A stretch of 64,000 nt of DNA from Streptomyces lincolnensis. Lineage in GTDB: Bacteria; Actinomycetota; Actinomycetes; Streptomycetales; Streptomycetaceae. This document shows, piece after piece, positions 55,956 to 63,398 of this stretch; position 1 is the first letter of the stretch; the number at the start of each line of letters is the position of its first letter. The position numbers and the translations under genes were made by a program. The stretch is from NCBI RefSeq assembly GCF_021173675.1, contig NZ_JAIHON010000003.1:434001-498000 (forward strand), in the 5' to 3' direction. Below the pieces are notes generated by a model that saw only the letters and a list, made by a program, of their open reading frames with translations, was not told the DNA's origin and ran no database searches.

Positions 55956-57200
55956 ATGAGTGTTTCCCGGCGTACCGTCCTCACCACGGCGGCCGCTGCC
56001 GCCGCGGCCGGTGCCGCCTCGGCGCCGGCCGCGAGCGCCGCTGAAGACCGCACACCGGTACCGGCCCCGACCCTGCGCACACTCCGTGCGGCGGCCGACT
56101 ACGCCGTCGAGAAGGTCCGTACGGTCGCACCGCACGTGACCGCCTTCCCGGTCGGGACGAAGTTCGAGAAATGGGTCTACTCGCAGAACGGCGACTGGGT
56201 GGGCGGCTTCTGGCCGGGAACCCTGTGGATGGCGTGGCTCCACAGCGAGGACGAGACCTTCCGCACGTGGGCCCTGGCCTCGGCGGAGGGACTCGCCCCG
56301 CGTCAGCACGACACCGGCACGCACGACCTCGGTTTCCTCTTCTACCCGTCCTGGGTCACCGCCTGGCGGCTGACGGGCGAGGACACCTGGCGAACGGGTG
56401 CCCTGCGGGCGGCCGACTCCCTGATCCGGCGCTACAACCCGCACGGCCGCTTCATCCGGGCGTGGGGCGCGCTGAACGAACCGAGGAACGCGGGCCGGGT
56501 CATCATCGACACGATGATGAACCTCGATCTGCTGGCCTTCGCGAGCCGGCAGACCGGCGACCCGGCGTATCTGGACATCGCCGTCGAACACGCGCGGACC
56601 ACCCGGCGGGTGTTCCCCCGCCCCGACGGCTCGACCCCGCACGTGTTCGACTTCGACCCGGACAGCGGCGCGCCGATCGGCCCGAACACCGTGCAGGGCT
56701 ACGGCCCCTCCTCGTGCTGGTCGCGCGGCCAGGCCTGGGGCGTGTACGGCTTCACCACGATGTACCGCCGCACCGGCGACCCCGGGTTCCTCGCCACCGC
56801 CCGCCACCTCGCGGACTTCGCGGTGGGCGCCCTCACCCCGGATCACGTACCGGTGTGGGACTACCGCGCGCCGCAACAGCCGTACGACATCAAGGACGCC
56901 TCGGCGGGCGCGATCCTGGCGTGCGGGCTGCTCGACCTGGCCGCGGTCGGCGCGGGACGCTCGTACCGTCAGGTGGCACTGCGGCTGCTCACCGCCCTGT
57001 CCGAGACCTGCCTGACGAGGAACTCGGTCCGGGCCGAGGCGGCCGTGGCCCGGTGCACCCGCAACCGCCCGGCGGAGGACGGCATCGAGATCTCCCTGCC
57101 GTACGCCGACTACTACCTGCTCGAAGGCATCCTGCGCGTGCTCCGGCCGCGGGACGTCGACCGGGCGATCGACCTGTCCACGGTCCGACGGCCGCACTGA
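55956..57200 (+). CDS. GH88-type unsaturated glucuronyl hydrolase, Tat-exported
   Basis: A 414-residue exported enzyme. SRRTVLTTAAAAAAAGAAS is a Tat signal. The (alpha/alpha)6 barrel has GH88 phrases: NGDWVGGFWPGTLWMAW, THDLGFLFYPSW, the catalytic-aspartate region IIDTMMNLDLL, GYGPSSCWSRGQAWGVYGF, and EISLPYADYYLLEGILR near the end. GH88 enzymes hydrate the C4-C5 double bond of unsaturated uronides left by polysaccharide lyases. The released keto-acid can become 2-keto-3-deoxygluconate. ATG 55956 has GGAGG upstream. GH105 is the nearest alternative family. It lies 63 bp after GH97. Confidence 0.88.
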   Translation: MSVSRRTVLTTAAAAAAAGAASAPAASAAEDRTPVPAPTLRTLRAAADYAVEKVRTVAPHVTAFPVGTKFEKWVYSQNGDWVGGFWPGTLWMAWLHSEDETFRTWALASAEGLAPRQHDTGTHDLGFLFYPSWVTAWRLTGEDTWRTGALRAADSLIRRYNPHGRFIRAWGALNEPRNAGRVIIDTMMNLDLLAFASRQTGDPAYLDIAVEHARTTRRVFPRPDGSTPHVFDFDPDSGAPIGPNTVQGYGPSSCWSRGQAWGVYGFTTMYRRTGDPGFLATARHLADFAVGALTPDHVPVWDYRAPQQPYDIKDASAGAILACGLLDLAAVGAGRSYRQVALRLLTALSETCLTRNSVRAEAAVARCTRNRPAEDGIEISLPYADYYLLEGILRVLRPRDVDRAIDLSTVRRPH

Positions 57201-57213
57201 TAGAAAAGGAGCG

Positions 57214-57750
57214 ATGGAGGACAACGATTCGCATGCGTTCCGCGCGGGGCAGTCGGGACTGGTCGTCAGGGTCCCGGAGGCAGAGCCCGCCGTGCGCCCC
57301 TGGCGCGACCGGCTGGACCCCTCGGCCCGTGCCGGCGTACCGGCCCATGTCACCGTGCTCTTCCCCTTCCTGGACCTCGACCGGATCGACCGTGGCGTGC
57401 ACGACGCCCTCGGTGAGGTGTTCGGCCGGCACCCGTCCTTCGAGGTCCGTTTCGCACGCTGTGGCCGCTTCCCCGGACTGCTGTATCTCGTCCCCGAACC
57501 GGACACTCCGTTCCGCAGGCTCACCGACGCGGTCGTCGAGCGGTGGCCGGAAACCCCTCCCTACGGGGGGAAGTACGGTGACGCCGTCCCGCATCTGACC
57601 GTCGCCCAGGACCTGGACGAGGCGGCCGAGGAGCAGGCCGAGGCCGACCTGCTCACCCGTCTCCCCGTCCTCGCGCGGGTCTCGGCGGTCGACCTGGTGG
57701 TCCACGACGGAACCCGGTGGCGGCTGCGGGAGTCCTTCGCGCTGCGTTAG
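57214..57750 (+). CDS. 2'-5' RNA ligase/2H phosphoesterase family protein
   Basis: A 178-residue protein with both HxT motifs of the 2H phosphoesterase superfamily: PAHVTVLFPFLDL (residues 43-55) and VPHLTVAQDL (about residues 126-135). Members cleave or form 2',5' or cyclic phosphodiesters; physiological roles in bacteria are mostly unknown. It starts 13 bp after the GH88 gene but has no obvious link to sugar metabolism. It overlaps the convergent beta-helix gene tail to tail by 4 bp (TTAG read on both strands). Confidence 0.9.
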   Translation: MEDNDSHAFRAGQSGLVVRVPEAEPAVRPWRDRLDPSARAGVPAHVTVLFPFLDLDRIDRGVHDALGEVFGRHPSFEVRFARCGRFPGLLYLVPEPDTPFRRLTDAVVERWPETPPYGGKYGDAVPHLTVAQDLDEAAEEQAEADLLTRLPVLARVSAVDLVVHDGTRWRLRESFALR

Positions 57751-59456
57751 CCCCTCCGGCGCTGGGCCTCGTACAGGTTGCGCGGCCGTACCGCGTCCGG
57801 ACTGCCGTACAGCTCCAGGCGGGTGTGCAGATCGCCCGGGAAGTCGGGGACGTCGATCTGGTCGAAATCCCTGACCTCGTCGATGCCGACGGTCGCGGAG
57901 TACGGCGCCAGCCCGTCGATCCTGACCAGGCCCGCCCGGCCGTTGGTGACGCGGATGTTCCAGTGTGTGAACCGGGCGCCGAACAGCGGGCCGGCGCTCG
58001 CGTCGCCGCCGTGGCGGCCGGTGTTGTTCACGGTGATGTCCGTGCGGACGTTCGCGAAGGGCAGGCCGCGGTGGCTGTCGAAGGTGCCCACGCGCATGTC
58101 GCCGCGCGACCAGACGTTGTACGACGACAGTCCCTCGACGTTGATGCCGTGCAGCTGGGTGTTCGCGGGCGCGGGGCCGGTGCGCTCCTCGATCGTGAAG
58201 TCCTCCACGAGGTTGTCGTGCGAGCCCTCACGGCAGAAGTAGGGGTGGTGCGCGCCGCGGCCCGCCACCCGGGTCCGGCGCAGCGTGCACGCGGAGGCGG
58301 CCACGAGGCCGAAGCCGTTGTCTACGTGGCGGACCGTCACGTCGTCCACCCAGCAGTCGTACGCGCACTGCAGGACGACGCCGTTGTGGCCCTTGTCCAG
58401 CAGATGCGGCTGCTGCGGTGTATCCGGCGCCTCCAGCGTCAGCCCCTCGACCCCGGCGCCCGTCAACTCCGGTACGTGGGTGGTCAGTCGAGGGTCCCAT
58501 GCGGGGCGCAGGTCGAGCGGGAGCGGTCGGTCGAGGGTGAGGTGCCGGCCACGGACCCGGGCGATGCGGACGGGCCACTCGTAGGGGACGTACGACGTCA
58601 GTTTCGTCTTGTCGGCCCAGGCGTAGGCCGCCGGTCCCGGGCCGCCGCCGCACATGTGCTGCAGGAGGGTGTGGTCCGCGTCGTCGGCGAGCCGGAGCAG
58701 GACCAGGGCGCCGGGTCGCAGCGCCGAGGCGTCGGCGACCGTCACCGTCCAGGAGCCCTGCCGTGCCGGGGCGAGGGTCGTGAGCGTCCGCCACTCGTCG
58801 CGCCGGTTGCCCGTCCAGCCCTCGAAGGGCCAGGACTTCGCCCTGATCGCGGCGACGAGCGCGTTCCAGCGGGCCTCGGGGGCCAGCCAGATCAGACCGC
58901 CCGCCCACGACCAGCCCGACTTGTCGCCGCCGTAGCGGGAGCCGTACACGCCGATCAGCTCGGTGAGGTTCCTCGTCGCGTACAGCGTCGTACGGCCGCT
59001 GCCGGCGCCCCTGAGGACCACGTTCGAGTGGGCCACCCGGATCACGTCGTCGATGCGGAACGTGCCCGGAGGGACGGTGACCGTGCCGCCTCCGGCCCGC
59101 CCGGCGGCCGCGAGGGCGCGGTTGATGGCGGGGGCGGAGTCGGTGGTGCCGTCCGCCACGGCGCCGAAGTCGCGCACGTCGGCGAAGACGCGGTGGCGGG
59201 GGAGGCGGGTCGCCCCGCCGCGGCAGCCGGCCCGGCCGACGTACGGGATCTGCGGGTGGGTGAACGGGGTGCGGCCGAACTCCCGCCACAGGACGGGGAT
59301 GTCGGCCCGAGCGGTTTCCGGACCGGCCGCCGTCGCTGTGCCGGCGCTCGCCACCACGGCGGCGGCGCTTCCCAGCAGGGTTCGTCTGGTGATGCCTTGG
59401 ATGGTCATGCTCATGTCATTCCGGTTGTCCGTGGCACCGGTGTGCGCGTCTGTCAT
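57747..59456 (-). CDS. Right-handed beta-helix (pectate-lyase-fold) protein, Tat-exported
   Basis: A 569-residue exported protein. TRRTLLGSAAAVVASAGTAT follows a short polar lead, giving a Tat signal. The body starts with the pectate-lyase-superfamily phrase VRDFGAVADGTTDSAPAINRALAAA and GGTVTVPPGTFRI. It continues as parallel beta-helix coils (CTLRRTRVAGRGAHHPYFCREGSHDNLVEDF as the span near residues 420-450). It may be a lyase or glycosidase on acidic polysaccharide or a phage-like depolymerase, but I see no family-specific catalytic set. The start at 59456 has GGAAGG upstream; later ATGs at 59414 and 59408 lack one. It is convergent with the glycosidase run. Confidence 0.78.
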   Translation of the reverse strand: MTDAHTGATDNRNDMSMTIQGITRRTLLGSAAAVVASAGTATAAGPETARADIPVLWREFGRTPFTHPQIPYVGRAGCRGGATRLPRHRVFADVRDFGAVADGTTDSAPAINRALAAAGRAGGGTVTVPPGTFRIDDVIRVAHSNVVLRGAGSGRTTLYATRNLTELIGVYGSRYGGDKSGWSWAGGLIWLAPEARWNALVAAIRAKSWPFEGWTGNRRDEWRTLTTLAPARQGSWTVTVADASALRPGALVLLRLADDADHTLLQHMCGGGPGPAAYAWADKTKLTSYVPYEWPVRIARVRGRHLTLDRPLPLDLRPAWDPRLTTHVPELTGAGVEGLTLEAPDTPQQPHLLDKGHNGVVLQCAYDCWVDDVTVRHVDNGFGLVAASACTLRRTRVAGRGAHHPYFCREGSHDNLVEDFTIEERTGPAPANTQLHGINVEGLSSYNVWSRGDMRVGTFDSHRGLPFANVRTDITVNNTGRHGGDASAGPLFGARFTHWNIRVTNGRAGLVRIDGLAPYSATVGIDEVRDFDQIDVPDFPGDLHTRLELYGSPDAVRPRNLYEAQRRRG

Positions 59457-59568
59457 GCCCGTACGCCCTTCCATGGGTGAGTCATGGATGTGAACGACGT
59501 TCAGATGTGCGGTGACCGGTGAGCATGCCACGGGCCCCTGGAGCATGAAAGAGGTTGTGCGGGTTTTG

Positions 59569-59582
59569 TTGGTTCGGACCAA
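59569..59582. promoter_or_regulatory. GGT-N4-ACC dyad upstream of the beta-helix gene
   Basis: TTGGT-TCGG-ACCAA is a perfect dyad 113 bp upstream of the beta-helix start and 132 bp from the mycothiol dehydrogenase start. The GGT-N4-ACC spacing is the same as in GntR/HutC-type sites such as DasR boxes, but the centre differs. It is a candidate operator for either divergent gene. Confidence 0.45.
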
Positions 59583-59713
59583 TGGCGGGGCTGATTCGAG
59601 TGGCCGGTCGGGCTCCTTGACCCCCGGTCCGCCCTCCATGATGCTGAGTTGCGACACGTGAGGTGTGTGCCGTAATAGGCAACATCCGAGTCTCGTACCA
59701 GCGAGGAGTGGCC

Positions 59714-60799
59714 ATGTCGCACCAGGTCCGTGCTGTCGTCGCGCTAGGGAAGGGCGCCCCCGTCAGTCTCGAAACGATCGTCGTGCCCGACCCGGGCCCG
59801 GGTGAGGCGCTGGTGAAGGTTGAGGCCTGCGGGGTCTGCCACACCGATCTGCACTATCGCGAGGGTGGCATCGGCGACGACTTCCCCTTCCTGCTCGGCC
59901 ACGAGGCCGCGGGGGTCGTGGAGTCGGTGGGGGAGGGGGTGACCGAAGTCGTGCCGGGTGACTTCGTGATCCTCAACTGGCGTGCGGTGTGCGGTCAGTG
60001 CCGGGCGTGTCTGCGGGGGCGTCCCTGGTACTGCTTCGCCACCCACAACGCGACGCAGAAGATGACCTTGACCGACGGTACGGAGTTGTCCCCGGCGCTG
60101 GGGATCGGGGCGTTCGCGGAGAAGACGCTGGTGGCGGCCGGGCAGTGCACGAAGGTGGATCCGACGGTGGCGCCGCAGGTGGCGGGTCTGCTCGGGTGTG
60201 GGGTGATGGCCGGGATCGGTGCGGCGATCAACACCGGGAACGTCGGGCGTGGGGACACGGTCGCGGTGATCGGCTGCGGCGGCGTCGGGGCCGCGGCGAT
60301 CGCCGGGTCGCATCTGGCCGGCGCGGCGAAGGTCATCGCCGTCGACATCGACCCGCGCAAACTGGACACCGCCGAGAAACTGGGCGCCACCCACACGGTC
60401 AACTCCCGGCAGACCGACCCGGTCGAGGCGATCCGCGAGCTGACCGGCGGCTTCGGCGCCGATGTCGTCATCGAGGCGGTGGGCCGCCCGGAGACGTACA
60501 AGCAGGCGTTCTACGCCCGCGACCTGGCCGGCACCGTCGTCCTGGTCGGCGTGCCGACCCCGGAGATGAAGCTCGAACTGCCGCTGCTGGACGTCTTCGG
60601 GCGCGGCGGCTCCCTGAAGTCCTCCTGGTACGGCGACTGCCTGCCCTCCCGCGACTTCCCCATGCTCATCGACCTCTATCTCCAGGGCCGACTGAATCTG
60701 GACGCCTTCGTCACGGAGACCATCGCGCTGGACGAGGTCGAGAAGGCCTTCGAGCGGATGCACCACGGCGACGTCCTGCGCTCGGTGGTGGTCCTCTGA
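59714..60799 (+). CDS. S-(hydroxymethyl)mycothiol dehydrogenase
   Basis: A 361-residue zinc alcohol dehydrogenase of the mycothiol-dependent formaldehyde dehydrogenase type (MscR/AdhE2). Catalytic zinc ligands: [13 protein letters not shown] and GHEAAG. Structural zinc: [15 protein letters not shown]. The phrase [16 protein letters not shown] and the NAD loop [12 protein letters not shown] fit the actinobacterial enzyme. It oxidises S-hydroxymethylmycothiol, formed from formaldehyde, to S-formylmycothiol. ATG 59714 has GAGGAG upstream. It overlaps the metallo-hydrolase gene by one base (TGATG), and the Rieske genes follow, suggesting a pathway that makes formaldehyde. Confidence 0.93.
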   Translation: MSHQVRAVVALGKGAPVSLETIVVPDPGPGEALVKVEACGVCHTDLHYREGGIGDDFPFLLGHEAAGVVESVGEGVTEVVPGDFVILNWRAVCGQCRACLRGRPWYCFATHNATQKMTLTDGTELSPALGIGAFAEKTLVAAGQCTKVDPTVAPQVAGLLGCGVMAGIGAAINTGNVGRGDTVAVIGCGGVGAAAIAGSHLAGAAKVIAVDIDPRKLDTAEKLGATHTVNSRQTDPVEAIRELTGGFGADVVIEAVGRPETYKQAFYARDLAGTVVLVGVPTPEMKLELPLLDVFGRGGSLKSSWYGDCLPSRDFPMLIDLYLQGRLNLDAFVTETIALDEVEKAFERMHHGDVLRSVVVL

Positions 60800-61431
60800 T
60801 GGCCGGCGCCCGTATCGAGCAGTTGGTCACCTCCGGCACCTTCAGTCTGGACGGCGGTACCTGGGACGTCGACAACAACGTCTGGATCGTCGGCGACGAC
60901 CACGAGGCGATCGTCATCGACGCCGCCCACGACGCCGACGCCATCGCCGAGGCCGTCGGCGACCGCCGGCTCACCGCGATCATCTGCACCCACGCCCACA
61001 ACGACCACATCGACGCCGCACCCGCCCTCGCCGAGCGCACCGGAGCCCCGATCCTGCTCCACGGCGACGACCTGCCGCTGTGGAAGCAGACCCACCCGGA
61101 GCGCATGCCTGACGGCGAGCTGACCGACGGCCAGATCCTCGCGGTGGCCGGTGTCGAGCTGACCGTCCTGCACACCCCCGGCCATGCCCCCGGCGCGGTG
61201 TGCCTGCACGCCCCGGCTCTGACGGCCCTCTTCGGCGGAGACACGCTCTTCGCGGGCGGACCGGGGGCCACGGGACGCTCGTACAGCGACTTCCCGACGA
61301 TCGTCGCGTCCATCCGGGACCGACTGCTGACCCTGCCCGGCGACACCGTCGTCCACACCGGGCACGGGGAGACGACCACCGTCTCCGCCGAGGCTCCGCA
61401 TCTCGGCGAATGGATCGACCGAGGCTTCTGA
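60799..61431 (+). CDS. Metallo-beta-lactamase-fold hydrolase (glyoxalase II-like)
   Basis: A 210-residue MBL-fold enzyme with all metal motifs: THAHNDHID, LHTPGHAPG, FGGDTLF and HTGHGE. It is translationally coupled to the mycothiol dehydrogenase. The natural inference is hydrolysis of the S-formylmycothiol product to formate and free mycothiol, the job done by S-formylglutathione hydrolase elsewhere. Sequence alone supports a thioesterase-like MBL hydrolase but not the exact substrate. Confidence 0.87.
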   Translation: MAGARIEQLVTSGTFSLDGGTWDVDNNVWIVGDDHEAIVIDAAHDADAIAEAVGDRRLTAIICTHAHNDHIDAAPALAERTGAPILLHGDDLPLWKQTHPERMPDGELTDGQILAVAGVELTVLHTPGHAPGAVCLHAPALTALFGGDTLFAGGPGATGRSYSDFPTIVASIRDRLLTLPGDTVVHTGHGETTTVSAEAPHLGEWIDRGF

Positions 61432-61585
61432 GACCGGCCTCCGGAGTGTTTCGCGTGGCGCCCGGTCCGCCTGTTTGCGCAGGTGGTTCGGGCGCTTCGC
61501 GCTGCCTGGAGCGCAGCGGGGCGAGCCGTCCGAACCGGGCCTTGTGACGCCTTGACAACGCTTCGGAGCCGCCTTCAGACTGACG

Positions 61586-61600
61586 TTGCGCTTACCGCAA
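61586..61600. promoter_or_regulatory. TTGCG-N5-CGCAA dyad upstream of the ferredoxin gene
   Basis: TTGCG-CTTAC-CGCAA lies 28 bp before the Rieske ferredoxin start, in the 197-bp spacer after the metallo-hydrolase gene. A related half-site, GTTGCG, occurs upstream of the mycothiol dehydrogenase gene at 59648-59653. It may be the operator of the demethylation genes. Confidence 0.45.
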
Positions 61601-61628
61601 TCCGTTTCGCTATACGCACCGAGGTGTC

Positions 61629-61991
61629 ATGATGATTCCCGCGTGCCGTCTCTCGGATCTCCCGCGAGGCGAGGCCTACCGGCTCGACATCGATCCGCCG
61701 GTCTCGGTGTTCCACACCGACGACGGCGAGATCTTCGCCATCGACGACACCTGCACCCACCAGGACGCCTCGCTCGCCGACGGCTGGCTGGAGGGCTGCG
61801 AGGTGGAATGCCCGCTGCATGCCTCGAAGTTCGACCTGAGGACCGGAGCGGTCGACGCCCCGCCGGCCAAGCTCCCCGTGCGCACGCACGAGGTGACGGT
61901 CGAGGACGGCATGATCTACGTCCGCATCTCCACGGACGCCCCCAACCTGCCGCCCTGCATCGCGGCCCGGCTCGCCGGGGAACCCGCGTGA
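61629..61991 (+). CDS. Rieske [2Fe-2S] ferredoxin component
   Basis: A 120-residue small Rieske protein. CTHQDASLADG holds the first Cys/His pair and CPLHASKFDLRTG the second, with the conserved spacing. It looks like the ferredoxin subunit of aromatic-ring or N-demethylating dioxygenase systems (HcaC-like). It passes electrons from the reductase encoded next to the oxygenase at 63399. ATG 61629 or 61632 can start it. The stop overlaps the reductase GTG by 4 bp. Confidence 0.92.
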   Translation: MMIPACRLSDLPRGEAYRLDIDPPVSVFHTDDGEIFAIDDTCTHQDASLADGWLEGCEVECPLHASKFDLRTGAVDAPPAKLPVRTHEVTVEDGMIYVRISTDAPNLPPCIAARLAGEPA

Positions 61992-63148
61992 GGACGGTGG
62001 CCGTGGTGGGAGCCTCGCTCGCCGGACTCTCGGCGGCGCGCTCACTGCGGAAACGGGGCTACGACGGGCGGCTGGTCGTCATCGGCGACGAGCTCCACCG
62101 CCCGTACGACAGGCCCCCGTTGTCCAAGGAGTTCCTCGCCGGCACCATCGGCGAGGCGGAACTCGCGCTGGAGACGGACGACGAGGACCTGCGTGCCGAG
62201 TGGCTGCTCGGCACCCGTGCCACCGGCTTCGACCGGACGGCCCGTGCCGTCCGGCTCTCCGACGGCCGGGAGGTCCGCGCCGACGGATTCGTCCTCGCGA
62301 CCGGCGCCGCGGCACGCACCCTGCCCGGCGCCGAGGGCCTGGCCGGAGTGCACGTCCTGCGCACCCTGGACGACGCCCGCGCCCTCAGGGACGAGCTCGC
62401 CCTCGGCGGACGGCTGGTGGTGATCGGCGGCGGGTTCATCGGAGCCGAGGTCGCCTCCACCGCCTACGCCCTCGGACTCGACGTGACGGTGATCGAGGTG
62501 GCCCCGACACCACTCGCGGCATCGCTCGGCCCGGCCATGGGCTCCGTCGTCTCCGGCCTCCACACCGACCACGGCGTCCGGCTGCGGTGCGGCGTGGGCG
62601 TCAAGGGGCTGAGCGGGGAGCGCCGCGTGGACGCCGTGCTGTTGGAGGACGGCAGCACCGTTCCCGCCGACATCGTGGTCGTCGGGGTCGGCGCGCGCCC
62701 GTGCGTCGAATGGCTGGAAGGGTCCGGTATCGCGCTCGACGACGGCGTCAAGTGCGGTGCGGACGGCCGCACCGGCCTCGGCGGCGTGGTCGCCGTCGGG
62801 GACTGCGCCAACTGGTACGACCCCCGTGCGGGCCGGCACCGTCGCGTCGAGCACTGGACCGGTGCGCGGGAGCGGCCCGACGCGGCTGTCGCGGCCCTGC
62901 TGTCCTGGGGCGAGTCGGAACCGGGCGTGCCCAAACCGCCGTACTTCTGGTCGGACCAGTACGGCGTGAAGATCCAGTTCGCCGGTCACGCGGCCCGCGC
63001 CGACAGCGTGACGGTCGAGGAGGGCAGCCCGGACGAGCGCAACGTCCTGGCGGTCTACCGGCGTGCCGGCCGCCCGGTCGCCGTGCTCGGCATGAACCAG
63101 CCACGGCTGTTCACCCGCTGGCGGAAGCATCTCGCCATGGCGGCCTGA
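61988..63148 (+). CDS. FAD/NAD-dependent ferredoxin reductase
   Basis: A 386-residue flavoprotein. VAVVGASLAGLSAARSLRKRGYD is the FAD loop, LVVIGGGFIGAEVASTAYALG the NAD(P) loop, and GVVAVGDCANWYDP the second FAD site. The C-terminal reductase domain (YFWSDQYGVKIQFAGHA) is that of class III ferredoxin reductases of Rieske oxygenases. The start is GTG 61988, coupled to the ferredoxin gene. It completes the electron chain NAD(P)H, reductase, ferredoxin, oxygenase. Confidence 0.92.
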   Translation: MRTVAVVGASLAGLSAARSLRKRGYDGRLVVIGDELHRPYDRPPLSKEFLAGTIGEAELALETDDEDLRAEWLLGTRATGFDRTARAVRLSDGREVRADGFVLATGAAARTLPGAEGLAGVHVLRTLDDARALRDELALGGRLVVIGGGFIGAEVASTAYALGLDVTVIEVAPTPLAASLGPAMGSVVSGLHTDHGVRLRCGVGVKGLSGERRVDAVLLEDGSTVPADIVVVGVGARPCVEWLEGSGIALDDGVKCGADGRTGLGGVVAVGDCANWYDPRAGRHRRVEHWTGARERPDAAVAALLSWGESEPGVPKPPYFWSDQYGVKIQFAGHAARADSVTVEEGSPDERNVLAVYRRAGRPVAVLGMNQPRLFTRWRKHLAMAA

Positions 63149-63212
63149 CACGCGGCGGCCTGAAACACCCCGGTCCGGGTCACCGCAGTCCGAACCATCC
63201 GTGCCCGAGGCA

Positions 63213-63236
63213 TCGCGACGGCCCGAGCCGTCGCGA
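63213..63236 (+). terminator. 10-bp hairpin after the reductase gene
   Basis: TCGCGACGGC (63213-63222) pairs perfectly with GCCGTCGCGA (63227-63236) over a 4-base loop, 65 bp after the reductase stop. There is no T-run. It lies in a 250-bp spacer before the oxygenase gene, so it may end the ferredoxin-reductase transcript or attenuate it. The rest of the spacer shows only loose CCGCTCA-like repeats. Confidence 0.55.
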
Positions 63237-63398
63237 CCGCCCCGACACCGCTCATAGCCGCTCAACACCGTTCATCAGCGCTCGCACGCCCGTGGCCGCC
63301 CGAGGCCCCCGCGGCGTCGCTCCACCCAACAACGCCGTCCGGAGTCGCTCTTCCCGGCGCGTGAATACCCCTCCACGACGTTTCCCGAGGAGTGCACC

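Noticed and set aside
51693..57524. A 1943-codon open frame on the minus strand across the glycosidase cluster
   Set aside because: It is antisense to five well-supported genes, has no domain, and its Gly/Arg/Val/Asp-rich composition is the typical shadow of third-position GC bias.
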